Part shown: piece after piece, positions 20,024-27,587 of the stretch
How positions within the stretch are numbered: the stretch's first letter is position 1
Layout: each line of letters opens with the position of its first letter
The notes under the pieces: model-generated
Told to the model about the DNA's origin: nothing
What the model saw: the letters and a program-made list of their open reading frames with translations, nothing else
The model's database searches: none
Position numbers and translations under genes: made by a program
NCBI GenBank assembly: GCA_023267475.1
Contig: JAHFND010000002.1
Location: 4,327 to 34,021, forward strand
Length of the DNA stretch: 29,695 bases
Source: a bacterium
GTDB taxonomy: Bacteria > Patescibacteriota > Minisyncoccia > Phycocordibacterales > UBA5272
Direction of reading: 5' to 3'

Positions 20024-20452
20024 ATGGAAAATGTATTTCTTCCTCTACACTTAATATCTCTTGCTTACGTAGCCTGGAATGTATTTCATGCTGATCATTC
20101 AGGATTTAATTGGATGCGTGGAAAAGAAAAACTACTTTCTAAAAAAGAAGTGTCAAAGTATCATCATGGTACTTGGATCGGTCTAATACTTATGGTAATA
20201 ACTGGTGCTTCTCTATTTTATCCAATGCGAGAATTTTTACTTACTCGTCCTCAATTTTATGTAAAGATGAGTTTCGTTTTGGTATTAATAATAAATGGAC
20301 TAGCTATTGGTAAGATATCTCACATAGCAACAGAAAAAACATTTGATTCACTCACTGCACAAGAAAAGTTCCCCCTACTTTTAAGTGGAGCTATTTCTAC
20401 AATAGCTTGGCTAGGAGCGTTAATAACAGCATTCTTCTTAATTCCAGATTAA
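20024..20452 (+). CDS. Four-helix membrane protein, possible b-type cytochrome partner
   Basis: Not assigned to a named family with certainty. A 142-residue protein with four predicted transmembrane helices (about residues 6-22, 50-66, 78-98 and 118-139). His residues are placed at helix ends or inside (LHLISL His9, FHADH His22 and His25, KYHHGTW His46-47, GKISHIA His99). This arrangement could hold one or two hemes, as in small b-type cytochrome subunits. It directly follows the cytochrome b5-like gene (4-base gap), so the two may form an electron-transfer pair. Electron source and sink are unknown. It overlaps the convergent dnaX by 4 bases. Confidence 0.7.
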   Translation: MENVFLPLHLISLAYVAWNVFHADHSGFNWMRGKEKLLSKKEVSKYHHGTWIGLILMVITGASLFYPMREFLLTRPQFYVKMSFVLVLIINGLAIGKISHIATEKTFDSLTAQEKFPLLLSGAISTIAWLGALITAFFLIPD

Positions 20453-21453
20453 GCTTCAACTAAAGACAGTAAGATTGCCAAAAAAGCTGTCCAAGAATGG
20501 GTATTTGAGACTTCTAGAAGGTGACGCTTGGATAGCAGTTCTAAGACCAATTTTGAGCCGATTATGAGGGGGTATTCGGTAGCTAAACGGGTTAATTCTT
20601 TATCCTTTTTATCTCCTTCCCCTATCCTTATCAAAAGGCCAGATCTCACTAATTCTATAAAGTCATCGTAAGTACGAATTGCACTAGTCTTACCTTCAAT
20701 ATTTTTTATTGAAGAAATTACATCTTTACTATTCTTTATGCACACAGCTTCAAGTAAAGCGATTAGTGATTCTTTTTCTGTTGTACCAAGAGTGGTGACT
20801 ACATCATCATGTTTTATTATCTTTCCTGATATAGATAAAACTTGTTCTAATATTCCTAAAGCATCTCTATAAGAACCCTTACCGTGACGCGCAATTAATT
20901 CTGCTGTTTCAACTGATAATCTCCTGTCTTCTTTTTCAGCGACACTGATTAATCTATCTGCTAAAACTTTTAGATCTGGCTGATTAAACACAACTTTTTG
21001 GCAACGAGATACAATAGTTTGTGGTAATTTTTCCGGATCAGTTGTAGCTAAGATAAATACGACATGTGATGGTGGTTCTTCTAGAGTTTTAAGTAAAGCA
21101 TTTGCTGCTTCTTTTGTAAGCATGTGTGCTTCATCTACAATATAAACTTTATATGGGGAAGAAAAAGGTGAAGTACGTACTGCATCTCGTAGTGCACGTA
21201 TCTCATCTATTCCTCGATTTGAAGCTGCATCAATTTCAATAATATCTTCTGGATTACATCCTATATCTCGCGCGACAATTCTAGCTACCGTAGTCTTTCC
21301 TGTCCCCCGTCCTCCACAAAAAAGATATGCGTGAGATATCTTCTTTTGTTTTATTGAACTTACAAGTAAATTCACAGCTTGATCTTGACCTACGACATCA
21401 GAGAATGTTTCTGGACGATATTTACGATATAGTGCGAGATGTGTTTCCTTCAT
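20449..21453 (-). CDS. dnaX: DNA polymerase III clamp-loader subunit gamma/tau, zinc-less form
   Basis: A 334-residue AAA+ clamp-loader ATPase. It has an N-terminal YRKYRPETFSDVVGQD, Walker A GGRGTGKTT (about residues 47-55), Walker B VYIVDEAHML, sensor 1 ILATTDPEKLP and arginine finger SRCQKV. Between Walker A and EIDAASNRGIDEIR there are only about 18 residues (ARIVARDIGCNPEDI). The usual four-cysteine zinc module of about 25-30 residues is absent. The protein stops after domain III, so it is a gamma-like short form without the tau domains that bind DnaB and the polymerase. An extended -10 box TGGTATAAT (TATAAT 21460-21465) ends 6 bases before the ATG: a leaderless start. Confidence 0.95.
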   Translation of the reverse strand: MKETHLALYRKYRPETFSDVVGQDQAVNLLVSSIKQKKISHAYLFCGGRGTGKTTVARIVARDIGCNPEDIIEIDAASNRGIDEIRALRDAVRTSPFSSPYKVYIVDEAHMLTKEAANALLKTLEEPPSHVVFILATTDPEKLPQTIVSRCQKVVFNQPDLKVLADRLISVAEKEDRRLSVETAELIARHGKGSYRDALGILEQVLSISGKIIKHDDVVTTLGTTEKESLIALLEAVCIKNSKDVISSIKNIEGKTSAIRTYDDFIELVRSGLLIRIGEGDKKDKELTRLATEYPLIIGSKLVLELLSKRHLLEVSNTHSWTAFLAILLSLVEA

Positions 21454-21470
21454 ATAACAATTATACCATT

Positions 21471-21509
21471 TAAAAATCCGCCCTTATATTTTTCTTATTA
21501 GGGGCGGAT
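21471..21509 (-). terminator. Terminator of the orphan gene at 21498-21752
   Basis: ATCCGCCC (21476-21483) pairs with GGGCGGAT (21502-21509), and a T run follows on the minus strand. The gene's TAA stop lies inside the hairpin loop region, so stop and terminator overlap. Confidence 0.75.
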
Positions 21510-21752
21510 TCTACAACGCTTGAAGTCTTTGTAATCCAAAAGATATATCGTGTACCTTGATCCAAGATTTGAGGACGTGTAAATAGCCAAATCCATGAAT
21601 TCCTTTTCATTTGTGACGTCAAAGGCCTTCCTTGAGCCATTTGTTGAAGAGACGACTGCAACCAAATGATGATCTGTTGGTAATTCAGGTTTCTTGGCAA
21701 AAGAGAAAATTGACAATATGGAACATTTCTCAACTTCCGGTATATCAAACAT
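21498..21752 (-). CDS. Orphan cassette protein, unknown function (84 aa)
   Basis: Family not recognised. The 84-residue product alternates strands and helices: CSILSIFSFAKKPELP, HHLVAVVSSTNGSRKAF, a helix NEKEFMDLAIY, a strand RYTIYLLDY and a basic end. There is no signal peptide. Another frame over the same bases is also open, but this one has AAGGAAA about 8 bases before its ATG and ends within its own terminator. On the minus strand the leader shows TAGTGA, six bases, then AGGCAC, resembling the -10 plus AGGCAG arrangement of two other cassettes, though no convincing -35 is seen because dus coding sequence occupies that stretch. It sits between dus and dnaX. Confidence 0.6.
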   Translation of the reverse strand: MFDIPEVEKCSILSIFSFAKKPELPTDHHLVAVVSSTNGSRKAFDVTNEKEFMDLAIYTSSNLGSRYTIYLLDYKDFKRCRIRP

Positions 21753-21790
21753 GCTAATTTCCTTAGAACTATGTTGTGCCTAGAATATCA

Positions 21791-22885
21791 CTATTTATGT
21801 GCAATTAAAAAGTCTCTCACTTTTTGCTCGATTTCTTTAGAATTATTTGCTTCCATTAGCTCCATTCGTAATTCCTTTGCACCATCAAATCCGTTTACGT
21901 ATGCTTTGTAATGCTTTTTCATTATTGCGAAGTTCTTTATGTCGCCGAGTTTTTCTTCATACAATTTCGTATGTTCAATTAAAATATTTAGACGTTCTTC
22001 TATAGTTTTTCCTTTTTCAAAAGCTCCTTCATCGAAGAACCAAGGAGTGCCAAACATTCCACGACCAATCATCACACCGTCAGCACCCGTGCCACGAGCT
22101 TTTTCCTTTCCTTCTTTTACAGACTTGATATCACCATTACCTAAAATAATAGTTCCTCCATCTTTTACTTCTCCTGTCATCTTGCGAACGAGCTCTACGA
22201 CTTCTGGCATTATCTCCCAATGAGCATCTACCTTGGACATTTCTTTTCTTGTACGGAGATGAACTGTAAGCACTGGAATATTACATTCAAGTAATTTTGG
22301 CAGCCATTCCATAAACTCTACCTTGTTATACCCAAGACGAGTTTTTACAGATACTGGTATATCTAGTGCGCCTTCTTGTGCTGCCCTAATCACTTTTTGT
22401 GCGGTTTTCCAATCTTTTATATGAGCTGAACCAGCTCCTTGCTTTTCAATACTTTTATCAGGACATCCCATATTTATATCTATTCCATCAAATCCTAACT
22501 CACGACAAAGTTGTGCTGCCTTCTTCATATTTTCCGGATTTGAAGTAAAGAGCTGAGCAATAATCGGACGTTGCTCATCTGTAAATTCTAAATCACGCTT
22601 TAATATTTCTCTACCTCCACTACAAAGTCCATCTGCTGAAACAAATTCAGTCCACATAGCATCAGGGCCTCCACCCAACTTGCCCATTCTGGAATACTTA
22701 GCAATCATAGTGCGGAAGGCTACATCAGTAACATCTGCAAGTGGTGCAGGTACTATTAGTGGTTCACCTAAAATCACTTTTTCATCTATAAGACGCTGCC
22801 AAAAACCACGAACTGGATTCATGTTTACTCGCTTTATATCTTTTTTAGTGCGAAATAGTTGTTGTAGCCGTTGTAGTAGCGACAT
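21791..22885 (-). CDS. tRNA-dihydrouridine synthase (DusB-like)
   Basis: A 364-residue FMN enzyme that reduces uridines in the tRNA D loop with NADPH. A TIM-barrel start (PLIVPAPLADVTDVAFR) is followed by QLFTSNPENMKKAA and the family core DINMGCPDKSIEKQGAGSA with the catalytic Cys. KTRLGYN (FMN phosphate contact), VLTVHLRTR, IILGNGDIKS and GVMIGRGMFGTPWFF are also present. A short helical tail domain of about 60 residues ends the protein. The ATG at 22885 overlaps the end of the FtsQ-like gene by 41 bases. An in-frame ATG at 22822 (MNPVRGFW) is an alternative that avoids the overlap and also fits the family start. Confidence 0.93.
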   Translation of the reverse strand: MSLLQRLQQLFRTKKDIKRVNMNPVRGFWQRLIDEKVILGEPLIVPAPLADVTDVAFRTMIAKYSRMGKLGGGPDAMWTEFVSADGLCSGGREILKRDLEFTDEQRPIIAQLFTSNPENMKKAAQLCRELGFDGIDINMGCPDKSIEKQGAGSAHIKDWKTAQKVIRAAQEGALDIPVSVKTRLGYNKVEFMEWLPKLLECNIPVLTVHLRTRKEMSKVDAHWEIMPEVVELVRKMTGEVKDGGTIILGNGDIKSVKEGKEKARGTGADGVMIGRGMFGTPWFFDEGAFEKGKTIEERLNILIEHTKLYEEKLGDIKNFAIMKKHYKAYVNGFDGAKELRMELMEANNSKEIEQKVRDFLIAHK

Positions 22886-23696
22886 GGTTTTGGATTATAA
22901 CACCATTTCTAAACTTATAGAACACCTTGTTTCCGAAACGTGTATCTAAGTAAACTAAATCATCTTTATTTGAGTTTAGTTTAGATTTAAGTGGATCAGT
23001 ATCTATAGCACTCACTATATTTGACCAAACCTTTTTACTATCAGAATCATTTGAAATAATAACCTCACTTACTCCACGTTCATCAAAAAAAGTTATATCT
23101 CCATATTCATTTACTTTTACTTTAGTGACAATAAATATTACAGAATTTATTTTTTCAATAAAATCTGAAATTTTACTAAGAAGTGCTTTAGGATCGCCGT
23201 TTAGTACGGTAGCTACTACGCCGTCATTATTTATAGTCTTAGTGGTAGAAGAAGCTATCTCAATTGTAGGTAACGAAGAGATATCTTTTAATTCTTCATA
23301 AATAATTCCATCTTTAGTTACTGCATGCTTATTATCTATTTTAAAAAGCGGATTATATTCTGTAACTGTAATTCTTAAAGTATGTAGTCCAACTGGAATA
23401 ATAGATACAGATTCTGTATTTGGTAATATTTTTGTTATTAAAGATTTAATTTTTAGCCCTCTGTAAGAAAAGATACGATTACTTGGCAAGACTTTATAGA
23501 AAGTATTGTGAGCGATTTCTTCTAAACCATTTTTTATCTCCGTCTTATTTCCATCAGGAATCCCAACTAAATCATAATCTGTAATAGAAAATGTAGATGT
23601 TCTAAAACAAATATAAAATAAAGCAGCTAGAGCAACTAAACAACCAATCCATGCAAGTACTTTACTCCAAAGAATTCGTCGTCTTTTTCTACTCAT
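22845..23696 (-). CDS. FtsQ/DivIB-like cell-division protein (POTRA domain)
   Basis: A 283-residue protein with a basic cytoplasmic N terminus (MSRKRRRILWSK), one transmembrane helix (about residues 13-30) and an extracytoplasmic POTRA-like domain (about 34-115, with FSITDYDLVGI, then LPNTESVSIIPVGLHTLRITVTEY). A FtsQ-type beta region ends near DLVYLDTRFGNKVFYKF. FtsQ links early and late divisome proteins. It normally sits in the mur/fts cluster; here it lies between serS (3-base gap) and dus (overlap), so it has moved to a translation operon, or it is a divergent POTRA protein with another role. The tail is low-complexity Thr/Ala. Identification rests on topology and weak motifs. Confidence 0.7.
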   Translation of the reverse strand: MSRKRRRILWSKVLAWIGCLVALAALFYICFRTSTFSITDYDLVGIPDGNKTEIKNGLEEIAHNTFYKVLPSNRIFSYRGLKIKSLITKILPNTESVSIIPVGLHTLRITVTEYNPLFKIDNKHAVTKDGIIYEELKDISSLPTIEIASSTTKTINNDGVVATVLNGDPKALLSKISDFIEKINSVIFIVTKVKVNEYGDITFFDERGVSEVIISNDSDSKKVWSNIVSAIDTDPLKSKLNSNKDDLVYLDTRFGNKVFYKFRNGVIIQNHVATTTATTTISH

Positions 23697-23699
23697 ATT

Positions 23700-24977
23700 T
23701 TAAGAACGAAAAGGTTTTCCTAAAACAGTCTTTCCAAACATGTATGGAAGTAGTGCCTCTGGTACTTTAATAGTCCCATCTGCTTGTTGATAATTTTCGA
23801 TGATAGAAACCAAAATTCTCGGTGTTGGGATAGCAGTAGAGTTCAAAGAGTGAGCATAACGCAACTTTCCTTCACTGTCTTTATATCTTGTATTCACACG
23901 ACGAGTTTGAAAATCATGGAAATATGAAGCAGAAGAAATCTCTCGATACTTATTTTCGCCAGGAACCCAAAGTTCTATGTCATATTTCTTTACTTGTCCT
24001 TGTCCTAAATCACCACCACAGTTAGCCACAGTGTGATATGGAATATTTAGTAACTCAATAAACTCTTCAGTATTTCTATTCAACCATTCATGGTGCTTTA
24101 CTGATTCTTCGTGAGATGCTTCACATAAAATAACTTGTTCCCACTTGAAAAATTCATGCACTCTTATTAAACCTTTTACATCTTTACCATGTGCTCCAGC
24201 CTCACGACGAAAACAAGGGGAAAATGCCAAGAACTTAATAGGACCATTACTTAAATCAACGGTTTCGTCCATATAATATCCCATAGTAGCTACTTCTCCT
24301 GTTCCAGCTAGATATTCATCATCTTGTGTCTTATATAAATCCTCTTCTCCCCCTGGAAGATAACCTGTACCTAATAATGTCTCTTTACGAACTAAAGAAG
24401 GTACATGTATTGGAACTAAATCTTTTGACAAAAAGTGTTTAAGAGCTAACTGCCAGACTGCAAACTCAAGCAAAGCGCCATCCCCTTTCAAAAAATATCC
24501 ACGAAATCCAGAAACTTTAGTTCCACGTTCGAAATCCGCCATATCTTGAGCTTCCATAATACTTACATGATCTAACGGCTCAAAAGAAAACTTTGTAGGT
24601 TCGCCCCACTTCTTCACTTCTTGGTTATCAGCATCACTTACGCCATCTGGAACAGTTACGTCTGGAATATTCGGAACTTGGAGCATAAGAGTTCTCCACT
24701 TCTTCATAACTTCTTCTAAATCTTCTTCTTTTTTCTTTAGCTCCTCTTTTACGACACGCATTTCCTCGATTAAGGCATTTCTATCATCACCATTTGATTT
24801 TGCGATAGATTCACTTGCTACATTTTGTTTACCTCTTAAATCTTCTACTTCTTTTAAGATTTCTAGACGTTTTCCATCTGCTACAAGTAAATCATCTACA
24901 TTAAAATTAATACGCTTTTTAGTGGCGGCACTCTTTATCAGATCGGCATTTTCCCTTATGAATTTTATGTCTAACAT
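23700..24977 (-). CDS. serS: Seryl-tRNA synthetase
   Basis: A 425-residue class II synthetase that charges tRNA-Ser. The N-terminal long-arm coiled coil (about residues 25-105) binds the tRNA variable arm. Motif 1 lies near LVPIHVPSLVRKETL, the TGE signature of SerRS in YLAGTGEVATMGYY, motif 2 in SPCFRREAGAHGKDVKGLIRVHEFFKWE, and motif 3 in HSLNSTAIPTPRILVSIIENYQ. Length matches the family. An extended -10 box TGATAGAAT ends 7 bases before the ATG, so the mRNA is predicted to be leaderless. It heads a minus-strand operon with the FtsQ-like gene and dus, and is divergent from the alternative oxidase gene. Confidence 0.97.
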   Translation of the reverse strand: MLDIKFIRENADLIKSAATKKRINFNVDDLLVADGKRLEILKEVEDLRGKQNVASESIAKSNGDDRNALIEEMRVVKEELKKKEEDLEEVMKKWRTLMLQVPNIPDVTVPDGVSDADNQEVKKWGEPTKFSFEPLDHVSIMEAQDMADFERGTKVSGFRGYFLKGDGALLEFAVWQLALKHFLSKDLVPIHVPSLVRKETLLGTGYLPGGEEDLYKTQDDEYLAGTGEVATMGYYMDETVDLSNGPIKFLAFSPCFRREAGAHGKDVKGLIRVHEFFKWEQVILCEASHEESVKHHEWLNRNTEEFIELLNIPYHTVANCGGDLGQGQVKKYDIELWVPGENKYREISSASYFHDFQTRRVNTRYKDSEGKLRYAHSLNSTAIPTPRILVSIIENYQQADGTIKVPEALLPYMFGKTVLGKPFRS

Positions 24978-25017
24978 GACTTTTATTCTATCATATTAAG
25001 AGTTATACTGGAACAAT

Positions 25018-25716
25018 ATGACAGAGGAAAAAACAAATGAGAAAAGTAGTGATATGTTCGAAAATACTGAAAATATAACTCCACCTATAATCTCCCACAA
25101 AGAACAATATAGACACATTCCTCATGGCACTTCTGATCACATAGCGAAAAGTATTGTGCATTTCTCTGCTACTTGTGCTGATTTCTTATTCCAAAATCGT
25201 TATGGACATCGCGCAGTAGTGCTAGAGACAATTGCAGCTGTTCCTGGAATGGTTGGAGGATTACTTCAGCACTTGAAATCACTTCGCTTCATTCGTGATG
25301 ATAGAGGATGGATAAGAGCATTACTGGATGAAGCTGAAAACGAAAGAATTCACTTACTTGTATACAGTGAAATTGCTAAACCGAATGCTTTTGAAAGACT
25401 TTTAATAATGATAGTACAGTTTTTCTTTTATCATATTTATTTCATTATTTATTTGCTATCACCAAAGACAGCACATCGAATAGTTGGATACTTTGAAGAA
25501 GAAGCGATTCATAGTTATGAACATTATCTAAAATTAGTACAAGAAGGAATACATAAAGACATTCCAGCTACTATGACAGCTAAAAAATATTGGAATCTAG
25601 AAAATGATGCAAAATTGTCCGACATGATATCTGCAACTATAGAAGACGAGATGCTACACCGCGATGTAAATCATAAATTTGCTGATGATAAGATCGGTAC
25701 TAGACTTTGGAGCTAG
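25018..25716 (+). CDS. Alternative oxidase (di-iron ubiquinol oxidase type)
   Basis: A 232-residue membrane-associated di-iron oxidase that, in known members, oxidises quinol and reduces O2 to water without pumping protons. The four iron-binding helices are intact: VLETIAAVPGMVGG (Glu70), LLDEAENERIHLL (Glu109, His112), GYFEEEAIHSYEHYL (Glu161) and IEDEMLHRDVNH (Glu211, His214). YLLSPKTAHRIVGY is also conserved. The N-terminal 30 residues are polar and variable. Length is shorter than plant enzymes but right for bacterial ones. A TATACT box (25004-25009) ends 8 bases before the ATG, giving a nearly leaderless start. It is monocistronic, divergent from serS, and its stop abuts the stop of the convergent cyclase gene with no gap. 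Confidence 0.95.
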   Translation: MTEEKTNEKSSDMFENTENITPPIISHKEQYRHIPHGTSDHIAKSIVHFSATCADFLFQNRYGHRAVVLETIAAVPGMVGGLLQHLKSLRFIRDDRGWIRALLDEAENERIHLLVYSEIAKPNAFERLLIMIVQFFFYHIYFIIYLLSPKTAHRIVGYFEEEAIHSYEHYLKLVQEGIHKDIPATMTAKKYWNLENDAKLSDMISATIEDEMLHRDVNHKFADDKIGTRLWS

Positions 25717-27585
25717 TTATTTTTCATCAAAGTGCCAAACACCATTCCAAGTTTTATCATTTCGTAATATAGGAATACGTTCTAACATTACAGTGGCTGG
25801 CTTATCTCCTATTTCTTTAAATATAGCCTCAGCTTTATCAAAATCCCCTGATTGATAAAAGGATAAACCTTCTTCATATTTCTTGAATATTTCTAATCTA
25901 TCTTTATTATAATTATCTGCTTCATATAAAACTGTCGGCGTAGTTTTACCTTTTACAGTTATAACATCTAATTTTCTAAAAATAATATTTTTATCATTCA
26001 CTTTTTCTTTCGCTTCTTCTGTAACAAGAAGACCCACTCCGTATTTTTTCGTTAGCCCCTCAACACGGGATGCAAGATTAACGGCATCTCCTAAAATTGT
26101 ATAATTCACTCTTTCTTCTGAACCAACATTTCCAACAACTACATTTCCAAAATGTATTCCTATGCCGACAGCAAGATTAGATTTATGCTTTTCATTAAAA
26201 TTTTTAAGAGCTTTCTCCATTCTAAGTCCAGCTCTAACTGCATGAGTAGTATGATTCTCCACATAAAGTGGTGCATTCCAAAATGCCATAATCGCATCGC
26301 CTATAAACTTATCAATCGTACCTTTTTCTTCTAGAATTGCTGGCGTCATAGCACTTAGATATGCATTTAAAAGCTTTGTAAGCTCTTCAGGCGTCATAGT
26401 TTCTGAAAATGAAGTAAACCCGCGTATATCAGAAAAGAGTATGCTCATCTCGCGTTTTTCACCATCAAAACGAAGAGATGTAGATGACTTCATCAACTCT
26501 GATAAAACATCTTTGTGTACATATTTAGAGAATAGTGATTGAATATACTGATTTTGCTTTCTTTCTTTTATAAACTTAAATCCTGATATGTAACCTCCAA
26601 GCAAAATAGTTACAAATACAAACCAAGGAAAAGGAATTATAAATCCTAAATTAAATGAGAGAAGTGTGACTAGAGTTATTAATATTAAAAATCCGACAGA
26701 TACAAAGAGCTGAGAAGAAAGTGACTTTGCTCTATAAATAAAGAAAGAAAATATAATACTATATACAAGTATAAAAAATACGATGTATAAATCTGTAAGT
26801 GTCCTATCTTCAACTCCATTTAATAACGAAGTAAATATACTTGCATGCACGTAAACTCCAGGTACTTTCTCTCCATTCATACCTACGAAGTGATCTTCTA
26901 AATCTAAAGAATTTGAACCGATAAATATAACTTTATTTTTAAAGAATCCGGCAGGAATATTATTATCTAATACATCTTTTATTGATACTGTAGGTATATT
27001 TAGCGGATATCTAAAGTAAGAAGATTTTGTACTGCAATTAAATTGCTTATGAGTGAATAAATTAAAAGCGCTATCAGTTAAAGTATCGATACAAGTACTT
27101 CCTATGATTTTAGGATTTGGATAACTACGTACTTTTCCATCGGAGTCAGGCGTGACTTGTGCTAACGCTCCAGAGTCACTCAAATAACTTTTAAGATATC
27201 TACCATTATCATTTTTTGAAGATAAAACAACTTTCGCAATAGAATTATCTAATGATTTTTTAAAATCTTCATCGCCACTTCGACTCTCTAAAAATAAAAT
27301 ATCGTAAAGAATAACTTTCGCTCCTTGAGCGTTTAAATTGTCAGTAACTTTAGCAAAAATACTTCTATCCCATGGCCATGCACCTATACTTTGAAGAGAT
27401 TTATCATCTATTCCAACAATTCGTGCTTCATCACGAGCATTTGTAGTGCGTAGCGGATCTAAGAATTGATTTGTGATTAATTTCCCTCTTGCTGAAAGAG
27501 CAAGAAAAGAAATAAGGCAAAGAATAACTATAAAGCCCGAAATAACACCTATATAGTTCTTGATAAATGAAAAAACTCTAACCAT
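25717..27585 (-). CDS. CHASE2-domain class III adenylate cyclase
   Basis: A 622-residue membrane signalling enzyme. An N-terminal membrane helix (about residues 12-30) leads to an extracytoplasmic CHASE2 sensor (about 40-260; VGIDDKSLQSIGAWPWDRS and KVILYDILFLESR are typical). Three more membrane helices follow (about 265-335), then a cyclase domain (about 375-560). Catalytic marks are present: metal Asp in SILFSDIRGFTSF and IGDAIMAFW, adenine-selecting Lys in GTIDKFIGD, and the Asn-Arg pair in LGDAVNLASRVE. The C-terminal tail has TPR-like helices. It should make cAMP in response to an outside signal. It begins 2 bases after the FecR-domain gene, a common partner of CHASE2 proteins. Confidence 0.95.
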   Translation of the reverse strand: MVRVFSFIKNYIGVISGFIVILCLISFLALSARGKLITNQFLDPLRTTNARDEARIVGIDDKSLQSIGAWPWDRSIFAKVTDNLNAQGAKVILYDILFLESRSGDEDFKKSLDNSIAKVVLSSKNDNGRYLKSYLSDSGALAQVTPDSDGKVRSYPNPKIIGSTCIDTLTDSAFNLFTHKQFNCSTKSSYFRYPLNIPTVSIKDVLDNNIPAGFFKNKVIFIGSNSLDLEDHFVGMNGEKVPGVYVHASIFTSLLNGVEDRTLTDLYIVFFILVYSIIFSFFIYRAKSLSSQLFVSVGFLILITLVTLLSFNLGFIIPFPWFVFVTILLGGYISGFKFIKERKQNQYIQSLFSKYVHKDVLSELMKSSTSLRFDGEKREMSILFSDIRGFTSFSETMTPEELTKLLNAYLSAMTPAILEEKGTIDKFIGDAIMAFWNAPLYVENHTTHAVRAGLRMEKALKNFNEKHKSNLAVGIGIHFGNVVVGNVGSEERVNYTILGDAVNLASRVEGLTKKYGVGLLVTEEAKEKVNDKNIIFRKLDVITVKGKTTPTVLYEADNYNKDRLEIFKKYEEGLSFYQSGDFDKAEAIFKEIGDKPATVMLERIPILRNDKTWNGVWHFDEK

Positions 27586-27587
27586 GT

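Noticed and set aside
21470..21748. Alternative 92-codon frame overlapping the orphan gene at 21498-21752
   Set aside because: It lacks the Shine-Dalgarno spacing of the chosen frame and runs through the terminator stem.
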